Source of the DNA: Methylomicrobium sp.
GTDB taxonomy: Bacteria; Pseudomonadota; Gammaproteobacteria; Methylococcales; Methylomonadaceae
Reading direction: 5' to 3'
DNA: 62,524 bases
Assembly: GCA_018333785.1 (NCBI GenBank)
Contig: JAGXSU010000174.1
Location: 1 to 62,524 of the forward strand
Of this stretch, positions 38,228 through 46,817 are shown in pieces. Each line of letters opens with the position of its first letter. Position 1 is the first letter of the stretch. The notes beneath the pieces were generated by a model. That model was not told where the DNA came from. It made no database searches and was given only the letters and a program-made list of their open reading frames with translations. A program made the position numbers and the translations under genes.

Positions 38228-39445
38228 TTACAAAGTCCATTGCACAGGAACAGCAACCAAGCGAAGTTCGTCTTGTAGCGGTGCATCCTTTGTTTTCGCC
38301 TCTACGTTAAAATATTTAAGACTTTCACCGTGAAATACTACCCGGCCTCGTTGGTCAATTATAGCGACCCTAATGCCATAGGTACCGGGCACAAGTGGGT
38401 AAAAGGGTATAATCTGCTCAATTTCATGTGTACCCATACTGTATTCATGATTTTGTCCCAATACGGCACTGGATTCACCTGTCAGATAGACAAAGTCTGT
38501 AGTATGTGTGCCGATGTGAAATTCAGGATTGGTTAGCGATTGATTCAGTGTAAAACGGACTTTTATCCGTAAAGACCCTCCTTCAATAATTGAATCGGTA
38601 GTCTTATTTTGTAAATCGAGTACTTCAACTTCGATAGTTTGAACTTCACCTGAGGAGATAATTCTTTTGGAGCTGTTCTTGTTTTTTTGATCATGGATCG
38701 CTTGATTGCTGATTTGGTAAAAACGGTCACAAGTAGAGTGAGATTCACCATCCTGCAAAACTTTTCCATGACTTAACAGCATAACGCGCGAACACATTCT
38801 TTCGACCTGGCGGATATTATGGCTAACCAACAAAACGGTTCTACCTTGCCTTTTAATAAGCTCTTCCATTCGATCAAAACATTTGCGCTGAAAGGCTAAA
38901 TCGCCGACCGCCAGCACTTCATCCACAATCAAAATGTCGGCTTCCATACTCGTTGCAATAGAAAAACCTAATTTGACTGTCATTCCCGAGCTAAAGCGTT
39001 TTACAGGGGTATCAATGAATTGTTCCAATTCTGAGAAATCGATGATCTCATCCAATTTTTGCTGAATGATTTTTTTTGGGATGCCAAGGATAGCGCCATT
39101 TAGGAAAATATTTTCTCGGCCTGTCAATTCGGGGTTAACGCCTGCGCCAACCTCAATTAGAGGTGCGACGCTGCCTCGTACAATGACGTTGCCTTTAGTC
39201 GGTTTGCTGATATTGGCCAAGTGTTTAAGTAGCGTACTTTTGCCTGCGCCGTTATGACCAATGATGCCGACCACTTCGCCTTGGTCGATTGAAAAGCTGA
39301 CATCATTCAGGGCTTTGAATCGTTCACGTTCTTGCACAGGCTGAAATGTAAGTCGCCTTAACATGTTGAGTGCTGTCTGTTTCAAGCTGGTTATATGACC
39401 GAGCTGATACTCTTTGGTCAGATGGTTGACTTCTATAATCGGCAT
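38228..39445 (-). CDS. wzt: ABC transporter ATP-binding subunit for polysaccharide export (Wzt)
   Basis: A 405-residue ATPase. Walker A GHNGAGKS lies at residues 63-70, the signature FSSGM near 155 and Walker B ILIVDEVLAVGD follow, as in O-antigen/teichoic-acid exporters. Residues about 255-405 form a Wzt_C-like beta-sandwich that in characterised homologues binds the terminal sugar of the polymer. It should power Wzm-dependent export of an undecaprenyl-linked glycan. Unusually, an Rpn-type nuclease gene separates it from wzm. Confidence 0.9.
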   Translation of the reverse strand: MPIIEVNHLTKEYQLGHITSLKQTALNMLRRLTFQPVQERERFKALNDVSFSIDQGEVVGIIGHNGAGKSTLLKHLANISKPTKGNVIVRGSVAPLIEVGAGVNPELTGRENIFLNGAILGIPKKIIQQKLDEIIDFSELEQFIDTPVKRFSSGMTVKLGFSIATSMEADILIVDEVLAVGDLAFQRKCFDRMEELIKRQGRTVLLVSHNIRQVERMCSRVMLLSHGKVLQDGESHSTCDRFYQISNQAIHDQKNKNSSKRIISSGEVQTIEVEVLDLQNKTTDSIIEGGSLRIKVRFTLNQSLTNPEFHIGTHTTDFVYLTGESSAVLGQNHEYSMGTHEIEQIIPFYPLVPGTYGIRVAIIDQRGRVVFHGESLKYFNVEAKTKDAPLQDELRLVAVPVQWTL

Positions 39446-39541
39446 GGTTTATTGGCTATTGAGTGTTTTGTCGTATGTGTAGTTAAACGTAGAGCTTGAG
39501 CCTAACCTTATGGCATCAGATACTGGTTACGTTCAATAAAA

Positions 39542-40429
39542 TTAAGCATTTAGATGCTTTGTTAGCCAGTCTTCCAGATCATTGGCTTTTTTTATTTCGA
39601 ACAGATGGTCGGCCAGGCTTTCAAGTTGCTCGTTATTTAGTTGTTTAATGCTGTCAATTGTTTTAGCAGAAAGTGTGCCGAACAATCGCTTGAAATGGCG
39701 TATCAGGATCTTAGCTTCGCCTTCGTGCAGTCCCTCTTGCCTGCCCTCTTGCAAGCCTTCTTGTAAGCCTTCAGCGAAGACATCTTGGTAAAAACGAGTT
39801 TGTTTAAGTTCTATATCGTTGTAGCCTAACATTTTTTGTATCTCCTCTCGGCTGAGACTGGGTAATTTATAAACAAGAATCGTTTCTACCCATTCTAGCC
39901 AATGCGCTACGGTTTGTTGATCGATTTGAATTTTAATACGGTTTACTAGGTTTTGGGCAGCACTTACGGCTTGTTCTGCATCGATCACTATTAATCGTAT
40001 TAATTGCAGCCCGATTCGTTCTTCGGGCGGATTAGAAAAATCTTCTAAATAGATGCGTTTGATGCTATTGCTTTCGAGTAAGCTTGCATAATGCAAGCTG
40101 CCATCCGTTTCTATTTGGCGAGCCGGATAAATAACGACTGCTTGCCAGGGGTGCTGTGGTTTGTTCTGATGGAGAAAGAAAAAAATCTCACAAAAGAAAC
40201 GGCTGTAAAAATACGGGTCAGGTTGGAACTGTACTTCTACAAAAATAAACGGCAACTCGGTCCTTTCACCAGGTGGCGTCATAATGCCGTCGAGGCGAAA
40301 AGCGGTTTGTTTGATTTCTTCAGAACGGAAGTCATACTTCTGACTACTGTCAAAGTCCAGTCCTGCCAATTCCAATAACAGTTCTGGCGCATTTTTAAAG
40401 AGCCGGTAAAAGAGACTGTCTGTTCTCAT
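39542..40429 (-). CDS. Rpn-family (DUF2887/DUF4351) recombination-promoting nuclease-like protein
   Basis: A 295-residue PD-(D/E)XK-type protein. The opening MRTDSLFYRLFKNAPELLLE, the FIFVEVQFQPD core strand (E-x-Q metal site) and the C-terminal EGLQEGLQEGRQEG repeat followed by a DUF4351-like tail (LFGTLSAKTIDSI) identify the Rpn/DUF2887 group. Such genes are mobile and multi-copy in many genomes. It sits on the same strand as wzm and wzt, 24 bases after wzm and 96 before wzt, suggesting a past insertion that preserved the exporter transcript. Confidence 0.85.
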   Translation of the reverse strand: MRTDSLFYRLFKNAPELLLELAGLDFDSSQKYDFRSEEIKQTAFRLDGIMTPPGERTELPFIFVEVQFQPDPYFYSRFFCEIFFFLHQNKPQHPWQAVVIYPARQIETDGSLHYASLLESNSIKRIYLEDFSNPPEERIGLQLIRLIVIDAEQAVSAAQNLVNRIKIQIDQQTVAHWLEWVETILVYKLPSLSREEIQKMLGYNDIELKQTRFYQDVFAEGLQEGLQEGRQEGLHEGEAKILIRHFKRLFGTLSAKTIDSIKQLNNEQLESLADHLFEIKKANDLEDWLTKHLNA

Positions 40430-40453
40430 TTTTTGAAAAAAAAGCCCTTGTTA

Positions 40454-41272
40454 TCAAATAACATCTGCAAACCAGTTTTCCGCGCGTTTAAAATACCAGT
40501 AGCTAAAGGGTAGAATAACGAAAGTGAGGATAGCTCCGGGATATAAAACATCAAAATCAGGTGGAAGGCCTTTGAGCATAACCGATTGAAAACTATCGAT
40601 GATGCCTGCTAATGGATTTAGCGTGTACAGCATATAAAGCCTCTCAGACCATTCTCCCGCAGCATGTTCTTCGATAAGTTTTCTATGTACAAGGCTTAAC
40701 GGGTAAATCACTGGCGACGCATACATTAATAATGACAACCCTACGGGTAGAGCTTGAGCGACATCACGGTAATAAACATTAAGTGCAGCACCAAAGAAAC
40801 TGATCGTTAATGCAACGATCATTGTGTAAAAAATTATCACAGGAGCCCACAGTAATTGGATGGTTGGCCCCATTTTATAATAAATCATCATGCCTGCCAG
40901 TATTACGAAACTAATAGCTAATTCGACCAACTTGGTAACCATGGCGGTCAATGGGAATACCTCACGAGGGAAATATATTTTTTTAATCAAAGAGGTATTT
41001 GATGTAACGCTGTTGACTCCTTCAGCTACAGATTCCTGAAAAAACACCCATGGAAGTAAAGCGGCGAAAGTCAAGATAGGGTAGGGAATGTTACCGCTTT
41101 CTATGCCGACGAAACTTCGGACTAATGTAAAGATCAGCATTAATAGAACCGGTTTTAATACTGCCCATAAAATACCCAGATAGGCTTGTTTGTAGCGAAT
41201 AACTATATTTTTCCAGGCAAGAGCTACGATGAGTTCTCTGTATTTGAATAAATTTTTAGTAAAAGTGATCAT
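40454..41272 (-). CDS. wzm: ABC-2 type polysaccharide export permease (Wzm)
   Basis: A 272-residue membrane subunit with about six helices and the ABC-2 features YRELIVALAWKNIVIRYKQ at the N-terminus, LGILWAVLKP, a central SFFGAALNVYYRDVAQALP and LNPLAGIIDSFQ. With Wzt it would flip the finished, lipid-linked glycan across the inner membrane. The genes are separated by the Rpn gene. Its own upstream region (41273-41531) is AT-rich with no recognisable gene and may hold its promoter. Confidence 0.9.
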   Translation of the reverse strand: MITFTKNLFKYRELIVALAWKNIVIRYKQAYLGILWAVLKPVLLMLIFTLVRSFVGIESGNIPYPILTFAALLPWVFFQESVAEGVNSVTSNTSLIKKIYFPREVFPLTAMVTKLVELAISFVILAGMMIYYKMGPTIQLLWAPVIIFYTMIVALTISFFGAALNVYYRDVAQALPVGLSLLMYASPVIYPLSLVHRKLIEEHAAGEWSERLYMLYTLNPLAGIIDSFQSVMLKGLPPDFDVLYPGAILTFVILPFSYWYFKRAENWFADVI

Positions 41273-41531
41273 GTGTGTTGTTAGGTTAAAGTTTATCTTA
41301 ATTAGATACTTAACTCATGCGTGCGTCTTGATGGGTAAAATCTACTGTCCGACCAACATAGTTATATTTCAAAATTCGATATCAGAATCGCATGTTGTTC
41401 TAATATTTGCTCACTAATTTCTAAGCACTAATTGATATATTAAAAAGAAAAAATCAGTTTCAAATAAAGGGTTAACTTATAGTTTAAACCTGTTGAATTA
41501 TTTTTACATTTTAATGAATCTGTTTTATGTA

Positions 41532-42404
41532 TTAATTGAGCAAGTCACCTATTTGAAAATCATTGGCAATTTTATTGAGGTCAAAATTAATATCTAGTTC
41601 TTCTGATTTACTTGCGCCTTTTTTATAATTTTTTACGCTAATTACTGAAAAGTGTTCTTTGCTTATCCAGCGCTCAGGTATTTTCTTGACTTGTCCCCCA
41701 TAAAAGCGTCCCCAATATTCAATGCCACATCCGTGATCATCATAAAATTTGGCTCGTCTAGCTATTTCAGGCTCACTTTTGTCAGTATTCGGATGATCTT
41801 GAAACCCCCGCCACCACCCACAACCTTTCAAAAACTGATCCTTACTGGCCTCAGGTGTCGTGCACGCAAGCACTTCCCAAAAACGATGGTATTTCCTGTT
41901 AAAAATATTTCTCATGCCTCCGTAAGTTTTTACAGCGGCCAATTCTCCAGGTTTCAATTGATCGAACATACGTGCGGCTTCCTGCATTTTATGTCTTGGC
42001 AAGATCAAATCAGAATGCCATGTTGCGAGCTTATTTGCCCAAAGGAAAGCAAACTCAAGAGGAATATGTTGATAAAATACGGGAAGTTGCAAATCTTTAT
42101 TGAAGTCGATTGCAATAGCTCCATTTGCTAGGGGGGGGCAGCTGACACCAAGATTTGGATCCCAACCAACCACAGGTGTCCAGCCAACTTCAAGTACTAA
42201 TTTTTGTTGTAATAAGCACCAACGATCATTCATGTTCCAGCATAACCAGGGCTTTTCGATCCCTTCCATCTGTATTTTCCATTTTAAAGCTGCTTCAACT
42301 AAAACGTCATAAGGTATATCCCAGTATCGCCAATGTCCTGTTCCGACTTTACCTGATCCTTTTTGAATATCCCATGCAGTTTGTTCCACAAATTCCACCT
42401 TCAT
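41532..42404 (-). CDS. Unassigned tryptophan-rich protein with a poly-C tract
   Basis: A 290-residue soluble protein that I do not recognise. It is rich in Trp (nine within residues 11-81) and contains the conserved-looking stretches WLCWNMNDRW, WHSDLILPRHK, GCGWWRGFQDHP and CGIEYWGRFYGG. There is no signal peptide. The WHSD stretch and surrounding pattern could be part of a GT-A-like or other sugar-handling site, but this is speculation. It sits between a GT4 (93 bases upstream) and wzm in the glycan operon. The coding strand has eight consecutive C bases at codons 89-92, a candidate slipped-strand site. Confidence 0.65.
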   Translation of the reverse strand: MKVEFVEQTAWDIQKGSGKVGTGHWRYWDIPYDVLVEAALKWKIQMEGIEKPWLCWNMNDRWCLLQQKLVLEVGWTPVVGWDPNLGVSCPPLANGAIAIDFNKDLQLPVFYQHIPLEFAFLWANKLATWHSDLILPRHKMQEAARMFDQLKPGELAAVKTYGGMRNIFNRKYHRFWEVLACTTPEASKDQFLKGCGWWRGFQDHPNTDKSEPEIARRAKFYDDHGCGIEYWGRFYGGQVKKIPERWISKEHFSVISVKNYKKGASKSEELDINFDLNKIANDFQIGDLLN

Positions 42405-42497
42405 AATGAATTTAATTGACGACTAAACAGGTTTTAAACTTGGCGCTTCAATATTTTTCTTTCTTGGTTCTTGAGTATCTCTAATTTAAGGTAAAGA

Positions 42498-43733
42498 CTA
42501 AGCTACGTTATTTAATAAACCATCATATACTTCTTTTACCTTTCTCACATGGGTGTCAACAGCAAAGGTTTTAAGTGCGTGAGATCGGGCATTCTGACTT
42601 ATAGTAGATCTTAGTGAGCTATCGATATAAAACGCGTAAATTTGTTCTGCTAACGATGTTGGACTTTTGGGAACAAACAGAAGGCCAGTTTTGTTGTGCT
42701 CCATCATTTCCGCTGCACCACCGTGTTTTGGCCCTATCAAAGGTCTGGCCATTGCCATTGATTCTATGACGACCGTGCCCAGGGGTTCAGGGCTCGTTGA
42801 AGCGGAAACGACAATATCAATACCATTATAGGCCAATGGCATGTTATTAATGTGACCTGTGAAAATTACAATATTTTCTAACTGTTCTTTTTTAACACGT
42901 GTTTTAAGCATTTTTTCATACTCATAACAGTCATCAGGCGTCCCACCAATTATTATCATTTTAAGGTTGGGTATTTTCGATTTTAAAATATTGGCAGCAT
43001 CAAGAAAAAGTTCCTGACCTTTCCATGGAATTAATAAACCAATAAGACCCACAGCAAAATCCTTTTCACCAATATTATAGATTCTTCTAAAATCGTTACC
43101 TTCCGCATTAAGGTCTAGTTTGTCCAGTTCGATTCCATCATAAATGATATCGATTTTATTGGCGGGTATTTGTAGTTTGTTCTGCATACTCTCGGATACC
43201 CAGTGTGATACCGAAATAAAACGATCAGGAAGGTTAAATGCCCATTTCATTAAACGTGAACCTTCCTGGTCGCCACGCACATGGCATACGGTAGGAATAT
43301 TTAAAATTTTGCCGACCAATAAAGCAGCCCTGTTACAAAGCGGTTCGTTATTGCAATGGATTAAATCGGCTTTGAAAATTTTGGCGGTCCATAGCAGTTG
43401 AATGAAAAAAGGTAAAAAGTTTGCAATATCGTCTGTTCTGGCCAAAACTTGGTTTATCACGAATCGTAAGCCGGGGATTTTATCTGGCCATTCCAAATGA
43501 TCTATAGCTCTATGAGCACCAACAATGTCGATATGTCTATCTGTAATATATTTCCATAAAGCTTCTTTGGCAATTTCTTGATATTGAGTTCCTGTTCTTC
43601 CGGTAACGACCATCGGAGTAAACAAGGAACGGTCAATATTTCTGACTAAATGTCGAAGGCATATGATTGCACCACCGTAACCGATGCCGTTTTCAACGTA
43701 AAGTATGCGTCTAGGTCTTGAAGTAATAGGCAT
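42498..43733 (-). CDS. Family 4 glycosyltransferase
   Basis: A 411-residue GT-B enzyme starting RRILYVENGIGYGGAIICLR, with CHVRGDQEG, IDIIYDGIEL at the domain junction, LIPWKGQELFLDA, and donor-site SPEPLGTVVIESMAMARPLIG. The N-terminal pattern resembles exosortase-associated GT4 proteins. It is the first gene of the minus-strand island and diverges from the GT2 at 43852 across a 118-base gap that should contain promoters for both directions. Confidence 0.88.
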   Translation of the reverse strand: MPITSRPRRILYVENGIGYGGAIICLRHLVRNIDRSLFTPMVVTGRTGTQYQEIAKEALWKYITDRHIDIVGAHRAIDHLEWPDKIPGLRFVINQVLARTDDIANFLPFFIQLLWTAKIFKADLIHCNNEPLCNRAALLVGKILNIPTVCHVRGDQEGSRLMKWAFNLPDRFISVSHWVSESMQNKLQIPANKIDIIYDGIELDKLDLNAEGNDFRRIYNIGEKDFAVGLIGLLIPWKGQELFLDAANILKSKIPNLKMIIIGGTPDDCYEYEKMLKTRVKKEQLENIVIFTGHINNMPLAYNGIDIVVSASTSPEPLGTVVIESMAMARPLIGPKHGGAAEMMEHNKTGLLFVPKSPTSLAEQIYAFYIDSSLRSTISQNARSHALKTFAVDTHVRKVKEVYDGLLNNVA

Positions 43734-43851
43734 GAATAAAACGGTTACAAAATTAAAAAGCGATAAAAACTTTTGTAGTATAGGATATCGTTCGAAAAAA
43801 ACTTACAAAAATATTGTTTAAAACATAACTTAACTCAATCAGGAGTGTCAT

Positions 43852-44793
43852 GTGTTGCATTCATTGAATGAACCAACTTTTTCTGTGATTATTGCGTCTT
43901 TTAATAGTGCAAAAACTCTTCGTAGAGCTATCGATTCAATTCTAAAACAAACTTATGTTCGATTTGAAATAATTGTAATCGACGACGGATCAAAGGATGA
44001 CACAGCTAAGGTAGTGGCCCAATACGATGATAATGTACACTATTTTTTTCAAGATAACGCTGGGGTGTCTGCTGCTCGAAATCATGGCGTGATGAAATCA
44101 AGCGGGAATTGGCTTACATTTCTTGATGCCGATGATTGGTACTACCCTGATCGCCTGCAATGGCATGCCGAGATAATTTCTGCAAACTCTGATGTTGACT
44201 TTCTGATTGGCGACTATCATTTAGGAACAGAAGAGGGCAAGGTAATAAATCGATCTATGAATGACACTTCATTTGGACAACAATTACTTGATGCTGTTGA
44301 CAATAATGGGACTATTTTCCTGGATAAAGCAGGTTTAGGATCATTAATTCCCTCTTATTTTGGACACACAACAACTTTTACTCTTCCGCGAAAAACCTTT
44401 ATGGATTTAGGCGGATATTCAGAGTCATTTAGCATAGGCGAAGATTTACATTTGTTAATTCGTTTATGTGCTAGAAGCAATAGGGTTGGTGTAGTATGCA
44501 AACCCATGGCGTTTTATTGTATTCATGACAATGGATTAATGCGTTCGATTGGTGTTCAATCACAATCTAAAGCCGTTGATACATTATTATCTCTAAAGCA
44601 AGAAATGTATAAAGCTGCACCACCAATTAAGGAAGGTTTTTTGAAAGTTTTATTGAATCATCGATATGACTGGTCTGTATCTTTACTTAAAAAAGGCAAT
44701 TACTTTGGGGCTTTGAAGGTTTTTTTACCTTCACTATTCGAGTGTCCGTCATTTAAAAGCTTTAAAATGCTGCTCTCTCTTATGAAAGGTTAG
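43852..44793 (+). CDS. Family 2 glycosyltransferase
   Basis: A 313-residue GT-A enzyme: FSVIIASFNSAKTL, EIIVIDDGSKDDT, FLDADDWYYPDRL and SIGEDLHLLIRL are the donor, metal and acceptor-side motifs. The start is GTG at 43852 with AGGAG six bases upstream; an overlapping ATG at 43850 is in another frame and stops at once. It is the only plus-strand gene in the 24.9-46.4 kb block and converges on epsI. Confidence 0.88.
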   Translation: MLHSLNEPTFSVIIASFNSAKTLRRAIDSILKQTYVRFEIIVIDDGSKDDTAKVVAQYDDNVHYFFQDNAGVSAARNHGVMKSSGNWLTFLDADDWYYPDRLQWHAEIISANSDVDFLIGDYHLGTEEGKVINRSMNDTSFGQQLLDAVDNNGTIFLDKAGLGSLIPSYFGHTTTFTLPRKTFMDLGGYSESFSIGEDLHLLIRLCARSNRVGVVCKPMAFYCIHDNGLMRSIGVQSQSKAVDTLLSLKQEMYKAAPPIKEGFLKVLLNHRYDWSVSLLKKGNYFGALKVFLPSLFECPSFKSFKMLLSLMKG

Positions 44794-44814
44794 ATTTTTA
44801 ATAAATTAAGCTAA

Positions 44815-45450
44815 CTATTCTGCTTGGCGTTTTCCTCTTATTTGTTCAAAATTTTGTATGGCACTCATCAAAAGCTGTGCGGTATTTGTTTGATTAAAAC
44901 TTTGCGAGTTATTGGTGTAATTATCTGAAACATAAAGCAAAGTCATTGGCTTTTTGGGGCTAATCAACAACTTTAAAGTATCTTTTATCTGGTGTTGAAT
45001 TGGGTTTTCAATAAATTGTCCGTCATACCAAAGTACATATGCAGCCAAGCCCGGCTTATTATTATTGCGCAACACATTGACAGGTATTTTTGGGTTCTCT
45101 TGAACCCATTGAATTCCTTCGTTCACCATATTATTTCCGTAAGACAGCGCCAACTCCGGGTGATGATACAGGCGTTTGTGATCGAATGATTTACCGACAA
45201 ACAAGCGGACTACATGGCCGTCCTCATCCGTGTACATGCGTTCCATCCAGTCATGACAATTAAAGGTTTCCTTTCCCCATATTGCAAGCCGACTTGACGG
45301 CTTTGAAACGAAGTTATCTAAAGTGGTGGGTATGCTTTCTACTGGCGCGTCGTCTTTTGCTTGCAGTCCCAGGTAATTGTGAATTACGGTGGGGATCAAG
45401 GCTACGAGTAATAACGCAATGACGGGTAATGAATATCGGGGAGCTATCAT
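44815..45450 (-). CDS. epsI: EpsI-type exosortase-associated protein
   Basis: A 211-residue EpsI-domain protein. The likely start is the ATG at 45450 (MIAPRYSLPVIALLLVALIP), which overlaps the exosortase stop as ATGA. A longer frame to 45588 merely reads through the exosortase gene in another frame. One N-terminal membrane helix is followed by a periplasmic domain with LAYVLWYDGQFI-like and NNMVNEGIQW segments. EpsI is normally encoded beside, or fused to, exosortase in proteobacterial EPS/PEP-CTERM loci; its biochemical role is unsettled. Confidence 0.85.
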   Translation of the reverse strand: MIAPRYSLPVIALLLVALIPTVIHNYLGLQAKDDAPVESIPTTLDNFVSKPSSRLAIWGKETFNCHDWMERMYTDEDGHVVRLFVGKSFDHKRLYHHPELALSYGNNMVNEGIQWVQENPKIPVNVLRNNNKPGLAAYVLWYDGQFIENPIQHQIKDTLKLLISPKKPMTLLYVSDNYTNNSQSFNQTNTAQLLMSAIQNFEQIRGKRQAE

Positions 45451-46352
45451 TGATGCGACTCGTTCGCCATGTTTTCGGGTTCTTTGGGATTTTGGCCCAG
45501 TATGAAAATGACCGGCAATGCGATCATGAATGTCATCAGTCCTGAAATTTCGTGGGCAGCTGTGGCCAGCACATCCAGGCCTATCCAATTAACCAATAGA
45601 GTCAGAATCAATACTCTGGCGATATTTACAGCGATAGCCAGAGGAGCAGCAATAATCAATAAAAGAATTCTGCGTTTTGCGCTGTTGCAAAAATAGGCGG
45701 TAAGAATCGCTATCGTAACGGCAGCATAAAGAGTAGAAAAACCACTGCAGGCATCGGCGACTTGTAAAGTCCCGTTTTCAACCTGAAGTATTGTGCCTGT
45801 CGAATAAACAGGAACCCCCAGTATTTTAAGCAACCAAGCGACTGATTTGGTGGCGATGATACGCAGTCCCATATGAAGTGATTCCGTAAAAACGAGCGGG
45901 ATAGGGAGTGTCATCATCAGGATAATCAACGGGAAAAGAATCGCTTTACTGCGCTCCATACCTAGAAACAACAGCGCTAATCCTGGCAGTGACATGAATA
46001 ATGCAAATGCCGAGAGCAATTGTGAATTGAGTCCTGTGTCCAGCATGTGGATGATTAAGGCCGGAATCAGTATCGCAAACCCCCAGGCGCTGGTGTGTTG
46101 GGGTAAGTTTTTGCGTTTTATGAGTTCCTCTCTGACGAGATAAATCACCAGCAGCGTTACGAGTATGCCATGTCCATTTTGCCAGACGCTCATTGTCCAG
46201 CGACCCCATAGCCAGGACAGAGTCGGTGTAAACACTAGAATAAAGAAAATCGCTACAAATCCTAATAACCACCGGTCACTACTTGAGTATTGAGATTGAA
46301 GCGGAATTTGTGTGTTAGTGATCATAAACGACCTGTTTGTGTTAGCTATCAA
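45447..46352 (-). CDS. Exosortase (EpsH/Xrt-type transpeptidase)
   Basis: A 301-residue polytopic membrane protein. The catalytic triad of the exosortase/archaeosortase family is visible as Cys202 (ADACSGFSTL), Arg246 (AVNIARVL) and His267 (TAAHEISG). It is expected to cleave PEP-CTERM tails and pass the protein to a surface anchor. The protein ends soon after the last helix, so EpsI is separate rather than fused. A second ATG at residue 10 is an alternative start. Neighbouring glycan genes and prsK/prsR fit an exosortase locus, but no PEP-CTERM substrate is encoded in this window. Confidence 0.92.
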   Translation of the reverse strand: MIANTNRSFMITNTQIPLQSQYSSSDRWLLGFVAIFFILVFTPTLSWLWGRWTMSVWQNGHGILVTLLVIYLVREELIKRKNLPQHTSAWGFAILIPALIIHMLDTGLNSQLLSAFALFMSLPGLALLFLGMERSKAILFPLIILMMTLPIPLVFTESLHMGLRIIATKSVAWLLKILGVPVYSTGTILQVENGTLQVADACSGFSTLYAAVTIAILTAYFCNSAKRRILLLIIAAPLAIAVNIARVLILTLLVNWIGLDVLATAAHEISGLMTFMIALPVIFILGQNPKEPENMANESHQ

Positions 46353-46393
46353 TTATTCTATTGGTTAAATACGAAAAGAATATTGCCTGTCAT

Positions 46394-46470
46394 GTAATTA
46401 TTCAGCGTAGGTTGGGTTGGCTATCTCAAACCGCAACATAAACCTTTGTTTTGTTGCTCCGTCAGCGCTA
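46394..46470. repeat. Family C palindromic repeat, copy 4
   Basis: Opens GTAATTATTCAGCGTAGG and continues to TTTGTTTTGTTGCTCCG followed by CAGCG, matching the complement of the copies at 22428 and 27146. The right terminal repeat is degenerate (CGCTAAATTGACTC). It lies upstream of the exosortase start. Confidence 0.65.
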
Positions 46471-46817
46471 AATTGACTCATTACCCGCATCTTAATTGAT
46501 TAATGGTCCTAAATTTAGCACAGACTTTAGTTAATCACTGAATAGTGGAATAAAATTACCTCTAAGCGACGTTATCGATCCCCCCTCTATTTATGCGCGA
46601 ATGCAGAGGTTGGGCAGTAGCATAGGGTTATAAAGGTCCAGAGGCCATATATGGTGTCGGACGTTCACATCCTTGTGACCTGGATCCCGGCAATCCCTTC
46701 CGGGATGACGCCTCTGCCAATTGTCCAACTTTTAACCCGAACATCGCTATTTTAAATGGAGGAGGTTATTTTTGGCGAAAATCCTTATTCTATTCTTCGA
46801 CTTAATGCTCTTCCAAG
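46471..46817. repeat. Gene-free gap holding a REP-like palindrome
   Basis: No gene is visible. At 46664-46718 there is a sequence nearly identical to 18555-18605 inside family B (CTTGTGACCTGGATCCCGG, palindrome arms 46684-46690 and 46700-46706). It is flanked by inverted GCAGAGGTTGG / CCTCTGCC arms. The remainder is unremarkable AT-rich sequence. A hairpin here could end the proS transcript's neighbour, but no T-tract is seen. Confidence 0.55.

Noticed and set aside
41229-41417. 62-codon plus-strand frame overlapping the wzm start
   Set aside because: No ribosome site, no recognisable motif, and it overlaps the coding start of wzm.
45451-45588. 46-residue N-terminal extension of EpsI
   Set aside because: It reads through the exosortase 3' end in another frame, and the ATG at 45450 gives a normal membrane-anchored EpsI with an ATGA overlap.
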